NCBI RefSeq assembly: GCF_030700245.1
Contig: NZ_JAUYZI010000009.1
Location: forward strand, 1-64,000
DNA: 64,000 nucleotides
DNA from: Methylobacterium amylolyticum
Lineage (GTDB): Bacteria; Pseudomonadota; Alphaproteobacteria; Rhizobiales; Beijerinckiaceae
Direction: 5' to 3'
Part shown: positions 25,665 through 34,987 of the stretch, one piece after another
Layout: every line of letters starts with the position of its first letter
Position numbering within the stretch: position 1 is the first letter of the stretch
Notes under the pieces: generated by a model
Databases searched by the model: none
What the model was told of the DNA's origin: nothing
Seen by the model: the letters and a program-made list of their open reading frames with translations, nothing else
Program-made: the position numbers and the translations under genes

Positions 25665-26567
25665 CTAATTGTTGAAGTGATTGTGTAATCGCTCAAAAAC
25701 GCTCGCAGTCTGAATTGCTCCTCGCAGCGCCCGGTCACTCACATGCGTGTAAAGCTGAGTTGTGGAAATACTGCGGTGACCTAGCAAGCGCTGCACGAAT
25801 CGGATGTCGACACCAGCTTCGAGAAGTTCCGTCGCTGCCGTGTGACGCAGCATGTGAGGCGTTACTGGGCGCGAAAGACCAGCCGAGCGTGCCAAACGTT
25901 TGATCCGCAATCGGATGCCGGCTGAACTCACAGGACGATTGAAAGGGTCTCGAAGCAGGCGCACGCTACCGCCATTGCCGTCGACGTGATGGATCCGAAC
26001 ATAGTCGCGTACGAGGCTCGCCACCTTTTCGTCCGGCACGAAAACTTGCCGTTGGCGATCACCTTTGCCGACGATGCGGATGCTACCGCTTTCGAGATCG
26101 ATATCGGAGACGCGAATAGCTGCTAATTCGCTCACGCGAACACCAGTGGCGAACAAGAGGGTGGTGGCGAGGCGCGTCAGTGGCGGAGCGGCCTCGGCAG
26201 CGCGCGCCAGGGTGGCCATCTCGCCAGTCGCAAGACAGCGCGGCAGCCGGTCTGGCACCCGGACACGAATCTCTACCATGGCGAAGGGATTGACCCCGAT
26301 CACCCGACGACGGACGAGCCAGCCGAACATTGAGCGCGCGCAAGCGAGGCGCCGCTTGACCGTGGCAGGGGCGAGCTTGCGCGCTGTCGACAGGTGCGCG
26401 GCATAAGCAACCAGCCGGGTGCCCGTTACGTCCGCGACCGCGACCGATCCGAGATTCCCGACCAGCTCGGCGATGTCTTGTCTGTACGCAGTTAAGGTGT
26501 TGGGCGAGAGATGTCGTTCGACCCGACAATGCTCCAGGAAACTTGCACCTGCCTCGTCTAGAATCAT
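25665..26567 (-). CDS. XerC/D-like tyrosine recombinase
   Basis: This 300-residue tyrosine recombinase has an N-terminal SAM-like core-binding domain (HLSPNTLTAYRQDIAELV) and a C-terminal catalytic domain with the full set Arg144 (GVRVSEL), Lys168 (GKGDRQR), His238 and Arg241 (HMLRHTAAT), His264 (LLGHRSI) and Tyr273 (QLYTHV). The ATG at 26567 gives the normal XerC-like length. It has no phage neighbours. Its position beside inverted repeats enclosing two convergent genes suggests it inverts or mobilises that cassette. Confidence 0.9.
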   Translation of the reverse strand: MILDEAGASFLEHCRVERHLSPNTLTAYRQDIAELVGNLGSVAVADVTGTRLVAYAAHLSTARKLAPATVKRRLACARSMFGWLVRRRVIGVNPFAMVEIRVRVPDRLPRCLATGEMATLARAAEAAPPLTRLATTLLFATGVRVSELAAIRVSDIDLESGSIRIVGKGDRQRQVFVPDEKVASLVRDYVRIHHVDGNGGSVRLLRDPFNRPVSSAGIRLRIKRLARSAGLSRPVTPHMLRHTAATELLEAGVDIRFVQRLLGHRSISTTQLYTHVSDRALRGAIQTASVFERLHNHFNN

Positions 26568-26685
26568 GACCCGCACCCCGCTCCGCGATGGAAGGGGCGG
26601 ACCTAGCCGCGAGGTGATGGTAAACGGTTTAAGGTCGAGCTGCCGGCCAAATCGGGCTGGCAGAGGATCCGCGGGCGTCGCCGAC

Positions 26686-27396
26686 GTGAAGAACCCGAAG
26701 ACCATCTTCGTGCTGACCGGGGCGGGCGTCTCGGCCGAGAGCGGGCTCGGCACGTTTCGCGACCGCGGCGGCCTGTGGGCGCGGTTCGACCCGATGAAGC
26801 TCGCCACGCCCGAGGCCTACGCGGCCGACCCCGACACGGTGCTCGACTTCTACAACCATCGCCGCCGGGGCGTGGTGGCGGCCGTCCCCAACGCCGCGCA
26901 CGCGGCGCTGGCCCGGGCGGAGACGCGCCTGGCCGAGCGGGGCGGGCGCCTGTTCCTGTGCACGCAGAACGTCGACGACCTGCACGAGCGGGCGGGTGCG
27001 CGGGCGGTGACCCACATGCACGGCGAGCTGCTCAAGGCCCGCTGCACCGCCTGCGAGGCGGTCACGCCCTGGCACGGCGACCTGACCCGGGCCGACGCCT
27101 GCCCGGCCTGCGGGGCGGCGGGACGGATGCGCCCGGACGTGGTCTGGTTCGGCGAGATGCCCAAGCACCTCGACGCGATCGAGCGGGCGCTGACGGCGGC
27201 CGACCTGTTCGTGGCGGTCGGCACCTCGGGGGCGGTCTACCCGGCGGCGGGCTACGTCCGCCTCGCGAAAGCGCGCGGCATCCCGACCTGCGAGGTCAAC
27301 CTGGAGCCCTCCGACAACGCGGACGCCTTCGACACGGCGGAGTACGGACCGGCCAGCGTGGCGCTGCCGGCCTACCTCGCCAGGCTCGGCCTGTAG
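26686..27396 (+). CDS. cobB: NAD-dependent protein deacylase, class III sirtuin (CobB-like)
   Basis: This 236-residue sirtuin has NAD-binding TGAGVSAESGLGTFRD, TQNVDDLHERAG, catalytic His112 (THMHGE), zinc cysteines 120, 123, 139 and 142, and VGTSGAVYPAAG. Tyr56 and Arg59 in FYNHRRR match the class III (SIRT5-like) Y-x-x-R pair, implying desuccinylase as well as deacetylase activity. It probably reverses lysine acylation, for example on acetyl-CoA synthetase. I chose the GTG at 26686; an in-frame ATG at 26617 would add 23 poorly conserved residues. Confidence 0.9.
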   Translation: MKNPKTIFVLTGAGVSAESGLGTFRDRGGLWARFDPMKLATPEAYAADPDTVLDFYNHRRRGVVAAVPNAAHAALARAETRLAERGGRLFLCTQNVDDLHERAGARAVTHMHGELLKARCTACEAVTPWHGDLTRADACPACGAAGRMRPDVVWFGEMPKHLDAIERALTAADLFVAVGTSGAVYPAAGYVRLAKARGIPTCEVNLEPSDNADAFDTAEYGPASVALPAYLARLGL

Positions 27397-27605
27397 GGCG
27401 GCGCTCCGCGCAACGACTTGCAGAACATAGGTTAATCCGGAACGGCCTTTCCGGCCGGTGATCGCTTAACCATGCGAATCACATCCGCGCGATCTGTCAA
27501 GAACTGGCGGGAGCGTTGCAGGCGGGCTACAACGGTCAAGCTTGGACCGAGGCGTCGCGGTCCGGTCCGGGCATTCGTTGAAGCCACAAGGGGAAGCGAA
27601 GACCC

Positions 27606-27827
27606 ATGCAGAACTTCACCGTATCGGACCGCGAGCGCGACACCGTCCTGGCGGCGCTGCGCTACTACCAGTTCTACCGGATGCAGGGGCATCCGTTCGA
27701 CCCGCGCCAGGACCACCTGATCGACAGCATCGCCGGCCGGACCGGCGACGCGCTCGATCTCACCGAGGTGGACGATCTCTGCGCCGGCCTCAACGGCAAC
27801 CCGCACGCGCTGGCCGCCTGCGCCTGA
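27606..27827 (+). CDS. Small hypothetical protein
   Basis: This 73-residue protein (QNFTVSDRERDTVLAALRYY, QFYRMQGHPFDPRQDHLIDS, then DLTEVDDLCAGLNGN) is soluble, helical and acidic. AAGGGGAAGCG precedes the ATG at a good distance. I do not recognise a named family. The 209-bp region upstream (27397-27605) carries no other gene and probably the promoter. Confidence 0.6.
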   Translation: MQNFTVSDRERDTVLAALRYYQFYRMQGHPFDPRQDHLIDSIAGRTGDALDLTEVDDLCAGLNGNPHALAACA

Positions 27828-28031
27828 GCGCCTCCATCCGCACGGGCGGGACGTCCGGAACCGGCACGGTCGCTTTCCCGTGTCCCGCCGCCGATTGCGG
27901 ACCCGGCGGACGAGCAACGACAGAAAAGGGCCCCCGCCGGGGCTAGAAGCTCAGCCTTTCGAGCGATCGTCGAGGCCGGCACGATCGTGCGGATCGCACA
28001 GCCCGATCCGCCGGTCCGCGGGCGACGGTCG

Positions 28032-28403
28032 TCAGGGCGCCGCCTTGAGATGCCCCTCGGCCCGCGTCACGGCCGCCTCGCAGGCCGCGGCGTCGCCCTT
28101 CCCGTCGGCGGTGCGCGCCTCGTTCAGGGCGACGCGAGCCTGCTGCGCGGCGTCCGCACCCTTGCCGGCCTCCGCCGAGGCCGCAGCCGGAGCCTGGGGC
28201 GCCTCGCCGGCCCGCTGTCCCTCCGTGCCGGTGACGCCCTCGCCCTCGCGCTTGGCCGCCACCCCCTTGCCGCCGGTCGAGGCCGAGATCGCCTCCCGCG
28301 ACTGCGCGTCGACGCGTTTGTCCAGCGCGCCGAATTTTTCCGAACACGGCGAGGCGAGGGCGGGGGTGGCCGCCAGCAGGGTGGCGAGGCAGGCGAGACG
28401 CAT
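28032..28403 (-). CDS. Small exported hypothetical protein
   Basis: This 123-residue protein has a signal peptide (RLACLATLLAATPALA, cleavage before SPC). The mature part is helical and low-complexity, rich in Ala, Glu, Gly and Lys (EGEGVTGTEGQRAGEAPQAP), with two cysteines (SPCSEKF and AAACEAAV). It lies 88 bases downstream of the molybdenum hydroxylase operon on the same strand. The function is not recognisable. Confidence 0.6.
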   Translation of the reverse strand: MRLACLATLLAATPALASPCSEKFGALDKRVDAQSREAISASTGGKGVAAKREGEGVTGTEGQRAGEAPQAPAAASAEAGKGADAAQQARVALNEARTADGKGDAAACEAAVTRAEGHLKAAP

Positions 28404-28491
28404 CACTCTCTCGATCCTTATGTTCTGGACAGCCCGCGGGCCGCGGAAACCTCTCCCCGCGGCCCGCAAACGTTTCGGCGCGCCGCCCGGT

Positions 28492-30846
28492 TCAGGCGCT
28501 GAGCTGATCGCGGATCGGCAGTTGCCGCACCCGCCGGCCGGTGGCGGCGAACACCGCGTTGGCGATCGCCGGGGCCACCGGCGGCACGCCCGGCTCGCCG
28601 ACGCCGCCCAGGGGCCCGTCGTAGGCGCCGGTGGGCACGAGGTGGACGCGCACGATCTTCGGGGCCGCGTCGATCCGGATGATCTCGTAGCCGTCGAAGT
28701 TGTTCTGCTGCGCCCGGCCCCCCTTGAAGGTGATCTCGGAGGTGAGGGCGAGCCCCATCCCCATCACCACGGCGCCCTCCATCTGCGAGCGGATGCGCTC
28801 CGGGTTCACCTGCGGCCCGCAATCGACGGCGATGTCGATGGCCTGGACCTTCACCTGCCCCTTGTCGTCGACCTCCACCTCGGCCGCGACCGCCGTGTAG
28901 GTGACGAAGCTGTAGTGGCCGGCGACGCCGAGGCCCCGGCCCTTCGGCAGTTGACGTCCCCAGCCGGCGCCCTTGGCCGCCGTCTCGATCACCCCGCGCA
29001 GGCGCCCGGTGTCGATCGGATAGCGCTTCGGGTCCTCGCCGTAGTTCCACACGTCGCCGATCTCGGCCGGGTCGATCTTGCGGTCGGGCCCGATCAGGGC
29101 GAGCAGGTATTCCTTCGGGTCGCGGCCCGCCGCGTGGGCGAGTTCGGCCACGAAGGACTGGATCGCGAAGGCGTGCGGGATGTTCGAGACCGAGCGGAAC
29201 CAGCCGATGCGCACGTGGGCCGCGGCCTCCGGGTTCTCCATCCGGACGTTCGGCAGGGCGAAGGGCGTGTTGACCAGCCCCATGCCGAGCTCGAACGGCA
29301 GCTCGTGCTTCGGGTCGGGCGCGAAGATCGAGCCGATCGTCGGCGCCGCCGAGCGGTGCAGCCACGCCACCGGCATCCCCCTGTCGTCGAGCCCGGCCTC
29401 CAGGTGCTCCACCGAGATCGTGTGGAAGTAGCCGTTGTGGATGTCGTCCTCGCGCGTCCAGGTGAGCTTCACCGGCGCGCCGCCCACCGCCCTGGAGCAC
29501 AAAGCCGCCTCGACCACGTAGTCGGGCTTCGACTTGCGGCCGAAGCCGCCGCCCAGGAGCGTCACGTTCACCCGCACCTTGTCGGCGGGGAGATTGAGCG
29601 CCTTCATCAGCCGGTCGTTGGCGGCCTGCGGCCCCTGCGTCGAGGCCCAGACCTCGCAGGCGCCGTCCTTCACCCGGGCGATGGCCGCCGGGGGCTCCAT
29701 CGGCGCCTGGACGAGGTGGGGCACGAAGTACTCGGCCGTGACCTTGGTCTTGGCCTTGGCCATCGCGCCGTCCACGTCGCCCTGGGCGCGCACCACCTTG
29801 CCGGGCTTGCGCGCGGCGGCCTCCAGCTCCTTGCGGAACGCGTCGGTGTCGTATCCGGCGTTCGGGCCGTCGTCCCAGGTGATCTTCAGGGCGTCGCGGG
29901 CCTTCAGCGCCGCCCAGGTGTTCTTCGCGACCACCGCGACGCCGCCGAGCGGCATGAACTCGGACGGGATCGCGCCGCCGTCGATCTTGAAGATCTTCAC
30001 GACGCCCGCGACCGTCTTCGCTTGCGAATCGTCGTAGGCCTTGACCGTGCCGCCGTAGACCGGCGGGCGGGCGACCACCGCGCACAGCATCCCGTCGAGC
30101 TTGGTGTCGGCCCCGTAGACCGCCCGGCCGGTGGTGATGTCGCGGTTGTCGATCAGCCCGATCTTGCCGGTGCCGATGTACCGGAAGTTTTTCGGGTCTT
30201 TCAGCGTAACATCGGTCGGGACAGGCAGCTCCGCCGCCGCGGCCGCCACGTCGCCGTAGCCGAGCCGGCGCCCGGACTTGGCGTGCGTGAGCGTGTGGTT
30301 CTCGGCCGTGACCTCGGAGGCCGGCACGCCCCACTGCTTGGCGGCCGCCTGCACCAGCATCTGGCGCGCCGCCGCGCCGGCGTGGCGGAAGTGCTGGAAG
30401 AAGTGCCGGAGCGAGCGCGAGCCGTCGGTGTCCTGGTTGCCGAAGCGGGTCTCGTCGCCCCAGGCCTGGGCGATCTTCACCCGCGGCCAGTCGGCCTCCA
30501 GCTCGTCGGCGACCGTGAGCGCCACCGAGGTGCGCACGCCCTGGCCCATCTCCGAGCGGTGGTTGGTCACCGTCACGGTCCCGTCGGGCGCGATGGCGAT
30601 GAAGATCCTCGGGTCGTCGCGCCAGCCGTGCGGCATGCCGTCGGCGCCGAACTTGTGGGCCTTCTGCTCCGCGGTCTGGGTCTCGTCCGCCCGGGCGGGG
30701 CCGCGCAGGGACAGGGCCAGCACCAGGGCGCCGGCGCCGCCGAGCAGGCCGCGGCGGCTGACGTTGTCGAGCCGCGCCGGGGCGGTAGGCTCGGTGGCGG
30801 CCAGCTCGGCCATCCGCTTCGCCGAAGTCTTGGCTTCCTGGATCAC
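28492..30846 (-). CDS. Exported molybdenum hydroxylase large subunit (IorB-like)
   Basis: This 784-residue molybdopterin-binding subunit of the xanthine dehydrogenase family is closest in design to isoquinoline 1-oxidoreductase beta subunits and membrane-linked aldehyde dehydrogenases. A Tat signal ([18 protein letters not shown], about residues 30-50) targets the periplasm. Molybdopterin motifs are [22 protein letters not shown] and the C-terminal [19 protein letters not shown] with the catalytic Glu. The GTG at 30846 overlaps the small-subunit stop as GTGA. The cytochrome c subunit that often accompanies such pairs is not encoded next to it. The substrate is unknown (aldehydes or N-heterocycles). 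Confidence 0.88.
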   Translation of the reverse strand: MIQEAKTSAKRMAELAATEPTAPARLDNVSRRGLLGGAGALVLALSLRGPARADETQTAEQKAHKFGADGMPHGWRDDPRIFIAIAPDGTVTVTNHRSEMGQGVRTSVALTVADELEADWPRVKIAQAWGDETRFGNQDTDGSRSLRHFFQHFRHAGAAARQMLVQAAAKQWGVPASEVTAENHTLTHAKSGRRLGYGDVAAAAAELPVPTDVTLKDPKNFRYIGTGKIGLIDNRDITTGRAVYGADTKLDGMLCAVVARPPVYGGTVKAYDDSQAKTVAGVVKIFKIDGGAIPSEFMPLGGVAVVAKNTWAALKARDALKITWDDGPNAGYDTDAFRKELEAAARKPGKVVRAQGDVDGAMAKAKTKVTAEYFVPHLVQAPMEPPAAIARVKDGACEVWASTQGPQAANDRLMKALNLPADKVRVNVTLLGGGFGRKSKPDYVVEAALCSRAVGGAPVKLTWTREDDIHNGYFHTISVEHLEAGLDDRGMPVAWLHRSAAPTIGSIFAPDPKHELPFELGMGLVNTPFALPNVRMENPEAAAHVRIGWFRSVSNIPHAFAIQSFVAELAHAAGRDPKEYLLALIGPDRKIDPAEIGDVWNYGEDPKRYPIDTGRLRGVIETAAKGAGWGRQLPKGRGLGVAGHYSFVTYTAVAAEVEVDDKGQVKVQAIDIAVDCGPQVNPERIRSQMEGAVVMGMGLALTSEITFKGGRAQQNNFDGYEIIRIDAAPKIVRVHLVPTGAYDGPLGGVGEPGVPPVAPAIANAVFAATGRRVRQLPIRDQLSA

Positions 30847-31319
30847 AGGCGCTCTCCCTTGCTGGCGGGGGTCTGGCCGGCGGCCTGGTGGATCGCGGCG
30901 CGGATGCGCGGGTAGGTGCCGCAGCGGCAGATGTTGCCGCTCATCGTGTCGTCGATGTCCTGGTCGGTGGGCTTGGGCGTGTCCTTCAGGAGGGCGGCGG
31001 CCTGCATGATCTGGCCGCACTGGCAGTAGCCGCACTGCGCCACGTTCAGGTCGCGCCACGCTGCCTGGACCGGATGGTTGCCGTCCGGCGACAGGCCCTC
31101 GATGGTCACCACCTCCTGGCCCTCGGCGGCCGAGACCGGGGTGATGCAGGCGCGCGCCGCCGCGCCGCCGAGGTGGATCGTGCAGGCCCCGCACAGGGAC
31201 ACGCCGCAGCCGAACTTGGTGCCGGTGAGGCCCAATTCGTCGCGCAGGTACCACAGCAGCGGCATGTCGGGGTCGCCGTCGAAGCTGCGCGCAGCCCCGT
31301 TCACGGTCAGCTTGATCAT
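30843..31319 (-). CDS. [2Fe-2S] small subunit of the molybdenum hydroxylase (IorA-like)
   Basis: This 158-residue protein has two [2Fe-2S] centres. The plant-type ferredoxin domain has cysteines in [15 protein letters not shown] and RACIT. The C-terminal helical domain has [10 protein letters not shown] and [14 protein letters not shown]. It passes electrons from the large subunit to an acceptor. The ATG at 31319 (MIKLTVNG) follows GAGAGGATG. It lacks a signal and is presumably carried through Tat with the large subunit. Confidence 0.92.
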   Translation of the reverse strand: MIKLTVNGAARSFDGDPDMPLLWYLRDELGLTGTKFGCGVSLCGACTIHLGGAAARACITPVSAAEGQEVVTIEGLSPDGNHPVQAAWRDLNVAQCGYCQCGQIMQAAALLKDTPKPTDQDIDDTMSGNICRCGTYPRIRAAIHQAAGQTPASKGERL

Positions 31320-31718
31320 CGGGTCATCCTCTCGTCGCCGCGCGCGGCGCGGCTCGCTCGGGATGGCGGCGCAGGGCGGCCGTCCCGGCACGCGACGGCC
31401 CCCCGGCCGCCGGCTTTAGAATTCGTTTAAGGCGCGGGTTGCACACCGGCAACGGCGCAAGCCGTCACGTGTATCCCGGCCGCCCGCGTCCGTGCGCTGG
31501 CGCACACCGCGGATGCCGCGCCGGGGCCCCGGGTCCGGAGGCCGCGACGACCCTCATCCGCCCGGTTCACGCGGGTGCGCGCGACGTTCCCCGGCGGTGA
31601 ACCGCGTCGGAGCGGTCACGCGTGCGCGCAAGCACAGCTTTGGGATCGCGGGCGGAGGAGAGTGATCCGGCGCCGGGGCACACCGCCCGGACGAGAGTCG
31701 CACCGAAAGCCCGCCGTC
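31320..31718. other. 399-bp intergenic region
   Basis: This region holds the divergent promoters of the hydroxylase operon and the small cysteine-rich protein. A CtrA-like site with one mismatch (TTAG-N7-TTAA) lies at 31416-31430. I see no open frame with coding character and no strong terminator. Confidence 0.4.
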
Positions 31719-31979
31719 ATGAAGCTCCTCCCCGTCATCGCGGCGCTCGCGCTCACCGCCGTCCCGGCCCGCGCCGACGTCACCGCCGCGCAGCGCGCCG
31801 CCTGCACCGGGGACGTGTGGCGCCTCTGCACGTCCGAGATCCCGAACGTCGAGGGCATCAAGGCCTGCCTGCGCCGGGAGAAGCCCCGCCTCAGCGCAGG
31901 CTGCCGGACCGTGATGGAGAGCGCCGACCGGGGCGTGCAGACCGTCTCGGCCAGGACCGGCGCGGTGGCGCGGAATTGA
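31719..31979 (+). CDS. Small cysteine-rich periplasmic protein
   Basis: This 86-residue protein has a signal peptide (KLLPVIAALALTAVPARA, then DVT). The mature part has four cysteines in the pattern RAACTGDVWRLCTSEIP, IKACLRREKPRLSAGC. This spacing recurs in many small exported alphaproteobacterial proteins resembling a Cys-rich GLG1-type repeat. The function is unknown; two disulfides are likely. The start at 31719 is set by the signal peptide. Confidence 0.65.
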   Translation: MKLLPVIAALALTAVPARADVTAAQRAACTGDVWRLCTSEIPNVEGIKACLRREKPRLSAGCRTVMESADRGVQTVSARTGAVARN

Positions 31980-32096
31980 TCGGTTCTCCTCATGATCTCT
32001 GATCGAAGGGAGGACTTTTAACCCATTCAAGACTGCGGTACATACGTGGTCCATGGATGTGCTGCGTCACAATCCAATCGGTTCGGGATGTCGCGG

Positions 32097-32342
32097 ATGA
32101 GCACAGTCAGCCTCACCGACGCGAAGGCCAACCTCAATGCCCTGATCGATCGCGTCGCCGGCGGCGATACCGTCACGATCACCCGCCGTGGCCTCCCTGT
32201 GGCCCGGTTGATGCCAATCCCGAATCCGCCCCGCAGACCCGTTGATCTCGATGCCCTGCAGGCGCTGACGGCCGGAATGCCCGATCCGGGTGACGGAGCC
32301 GCGGCTTTCGTCCGCACCATGCGCGACGGCGACCGCTACTGA
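32097..32342 (+). CDS. Type II antitoxin, Phd/YefM family
   Basis: This 81-residue antitoxin has the N-terminal DNA-binding Phd/YefM fold (STVSLTDAKANLNALIDRV, then GDTVTITRRGLPVARLMP) and a short C-terminal toxin-binding tail. It is followed immediately by a PIN-domain toxin. An ATG at 32088 is an alternative start. Antitoxin and complex usually autorepress the promoter, which would lie at 31985-32090. Confidence 0.88.
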   Translation: MSTVSLTDAKANLNALIDRVAGGDTVTITRRGLPVARLMPIPNPPRRPVDLDALQALTAGMPDPGDGAAAFVRTMRDGDRY

Positions 32343-32765
32343 ATGCCTTATCTCGACACCTCGGTCTTGGTCGCGGCCCTGACGGCCGAGGTCGAGACGG
32401 CGCGCGTGCAGTCCTGGCTCGCGCGACAAGAGGTCGGCACGCTCGTCATCAGCGCGTGGGTCGCTACGGAGTTTTCGGCGGCTTTGTCGATCAAAGCCCG
32501 CATGGGTCATCTCGGAACCGGTCATCGCACGGCGGCGCTCGCCGCATTCTCGCGGCTCTCTGCCGAGTCGTTCGTGCTACTTCCCGTTCCGGAAAGCGCG
32601 TTCCGAGAAGCCTCGCAGTTCGCGGACCGGTCGGAACTCGGCCTGCGCGCTGGCGACGCCTTGCACCTCGCGATCCTTGCCGAGGCGGGACTCGCACTCG
32701 CGACCCTCGACCGAAAGCTCGCTCAGACGGGTGCAGCCCTCGGCATACCGATAGCGCACCTCTGA
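32343..32765 (+). CDS. Type II toxin, VapC-like PIN-domain ribonuclease
   Basis: This 140-residue PIN-domain protein has the acidic residues of the Mg-dependent ribonuclease site: Asp5 (YLDTSV), Glu in VATEFSAAL, Asp in RAGDALHLAI and Asp in TLDRKLA. Its ATG follows the antitoxin stop with no gap, so translation is coupled. VapC toxins cut tRNA or rRNA. The pair looks intact and slightly less GC-rich than its neighbours. Confidence 0.9.
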   Translation: MPYLDTSVLVAALTAEVETARVQSWLARQEVGTLVISAWVATEFSAALSIKARMGHLGTGHRTAALAAFSRLSAESFVLLPVPESAFREASQFADRSELGLRAGDALHLAILAEAGLALATLDRKLAQTGAALGIPIAHL

Positions 32766-32778
32766 CCGGGCCCCCGCC

Positions 32779-34749
32779 TCAGACCGTCACCTGGGTCCCC
32801 ACCTCCACCACGCGTCCCGTGGGAATCTGGAAGAAGTCGGTGGCGTCGTTCGCGTTCTTGGCGAGCGTGATGAAGATGCGGTCCTGCCAGAGCGGCATGC
32901 CGGAATGCGCCGCCGGGCGGATCGAGCGGCGCGACAGGAAGAACGAGGTGGCCATGATGTCGAACTTGAAGCCCTGACGGCGCAGCAGGGTCAGGGTCTT
33001 GGGGATGTTGGGCGTCTCCATGTAGCCGAACTTCATCACCACCTTGAAGAAGTGCGGCCCGACCGGGTCGATCCGGACCTTGTCGGCCAGGTTCGAGCGC
33101 GGGGTGTCGACGGTCTCGACGGTGAGCACGACGTTCTTCTCGTGCAGTACCTTGTTGTGCTTGAGGTTGTGCAGCAGCGCGGCCGGGGCGATCTCGGGGT
33201 CGCTCGTCAGGAACACGGCGGTGCCGCGCACGTGGTGGGGCGGGCTCTTCTCCAGCATCGCCACCAGCTCGGCGAGCGGCACGTCGGTCTTGCGGGTCTT
33301 GTTGAACAGGATCGTGACGCCCCGCGTCCAGGTCCACATCAGCACGATCAGGCCGCCGGCCAGCAGCAGCGGCACGTAGCCCCCCTCCACCACCTTGATC
33401 AGGTTGGAGAGCAGGAACAGGAACTCGATGACGATGAACGGCAGCATCATCGCCGCCGCCGCCACCGGCGACCAGCCCCACAGCCGCCACAGCACGAGGA
33501 AGGTCAGCGAGGCGGTGAGCAGCATCGTGCCGGTGACCGCGATGCCGTAGGCCGAGGCCAGCGACGAGGAGGTCTTGAACAGCAGCGCCAGCAGCACGAC
33601 GCCGACCATCAGCAGGGTGTTGATCTGCGGCAGGTAGATCTGGCCGGCATGCGATTCGGAGGTGTGGCGGATCTCCAGCCGCGGCAGCAGGCCGAGCTGG
33701 ATCGCCTGCCGCGACAGGGAGAACGCACCGGTGATCACCGCCTGGCTCGCCACCACCGTGGCGATCGTGGCGAGCACCACCATCGGCAGCAACCCCCAGG
33801 CCGGCACGAGCTGGAAGAACGGATCGGAGGTGTCGGGCTTCTCCAGCACCAGGGCCGCCTGGCCGAGATAGTTCAGGGCCAGCGCCGGGAAGACGAGGCA
33901 CACCCACGCCACCTGGATCGGCCGGCGCCCGAAATGGCCGAGGTCGGCGAACAGCGCCTCGGCGCCGGTCACCGCCAGGAACACCGCGCCGAGGGCGATC
34001 AGCGCCCCCGAGCCGTGGCCGACGAGATAGTGGACCGCGTGCCACGGGTTGACCGCCCGGAACACCTCCGGGTGCAGGACGATGTGCGGCAGCGCCGCCA
34101 GCGCCATCGCCAGGAACCAGACGATCGTGACCGGCCCGAAGAACGCGGCCACCTTCCCCGTCCCGCGGTTCTGCACCAGGAACAGGGCGACGATGATGCC
34201 GATGGTGATCGGCAGCACGTATTCCTCGAAGGCGGGGGTGACGAGCTTCAGGCCCTCCACCGCCGAGAGCACCGAGATCGCCGGGGTGATCACCGCGTCG
34301 CCGTAGAACAGCGAGGCGCCGAGCAGGCCGAGCAGGAACACGATGCGCGAGCCGCCCATCGCCTTGCGGGCCAGCGCCATCAGCGAGAGGATGCCGCCCT
34401 CGCCGTTGTTGTCCATGCGCAGCAGGATCGTGACGTACTTGATCGTGACGATCAGGAACAGCGCCCACAGGATCAGCGAGACGGTGCCGATCACCTCCTC
34501 GGCGAGCAGGATCCCGTCGGTCCGGGCCGGGACCAGGGCCTCGCGGAACGCGTAGAGCGGGCTGGTGCCGATGTCGCCGTAGACGACGCCGACCGAGCCG
34601 ACGAGCAGCGTCCAGAAGCCGGCATGGCCGGCTTGCGTCTGCGCCTTCTCCGGCGCGTCGAGGGCGCCGGCCGGGGCGGCCCCGCCCTCGCCGGTGGCGG
34701 GCGCGGCGGCGGGCTGGGCGGAGGCGCCCGGATTCGCGGTCTGGCTCAT
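32779..34749 (-). CDS. kup: Low-affinity potassium transporter Kup
   Basis: This 656-residue KUP/HAK/KT transporter has about 12 membrane helices followed by a cytoplasmic C-terminal domain. Family signatures are [57 protein letters not shown] and [15 protein letters not shown]. It imports K+ together with H+. The N-terminal 50 residues are Ala/Pro-rich and variable; the ATG at 34749 is the best supported start. It is a single gene, convergent to the toxin. Confidence 0.95.
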   Translation of the reverse strand: MSQTANPGASAQPAAAPATGEGGAAPAGALDAPEKAQTQAGHAGFWTLLVGSVGVVYGDIGTSPLYAFREALVPARTDGILLAEEVIGTVSLILWALFLIVTIKYVTILLRMDNNGEGGILSLMALARKAMGGSRIVFLLGLLGASLFYGDAVITPAISVLSAVEGLKLVTPAFEEYVLPITIGIIVALFLVQNRGTGKVAAFFGPVTIVWFLAMALAALPHIVLHPEVFRAVNPWHAVHYLVGHGSGALIALGAVFLAVTGAEALFADLGHFGRRPIQVAWVCLVFPALALNYLGQAALVLEKPDTSDPFFQLVPAWGLLPMVVLATIATVVASQAVITGAFSLSRQAIQLGLLPRLEIRHTSESHAGQIYLPQINTLLMVGVVLLALLFKTSSSLASAYGIAVTGTMLLTASLTFLVLWRLWGWSPVAAAAMMLPFIVIEFLFLLSNLIKVVEGGYVPLLLAGGLIVLMWTWTRGVTILFNKTRKTDVPLAELVAMLEKSPPHHVRGTAVFLTSDPEIAPAALLHNLKHNKVLHEKNVVLTVETVDTPRSNLADKVRIDPVGPHFFKVVMKFGYMETPNIPKTLTLLRRQGFKFDIMATSFFLSRRSIRPAAHSGMPLWQDRIFITLAKNANDATDFFQIPTGRVVEVGTQVTV

Positions 34750-34987
34750 GCGGGATGTCGGAGACTCGGGCGCGGCCGGCGCGACGCGTGAGGGCTCGTG
34801 GGGCCGCGCCGCCGCGGGGTGTCCGCCAGCCGCTCGCGGCATCGTGCGGCCTTGCTATCACGGCCCCGGGCGGCCGGAAACCGTGTGCGGGTGCGAAGGT
34901 GGGGCGGCGGTCCGCATGAAAACGCGGCCGCGTCGGGTGGACGGGCCGCGCTCGCGAAGGGCGGGGGAGACCTCGCAGGCCAAGCCG

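Noticed and set aside
26568-26685. tRNA gene or att site next to the tyrosine recombinase
   Set aside because: No cloverleaf-like sequence or flanking direct repeat was found; the only clear repeats are the 16-bp inverted pair.
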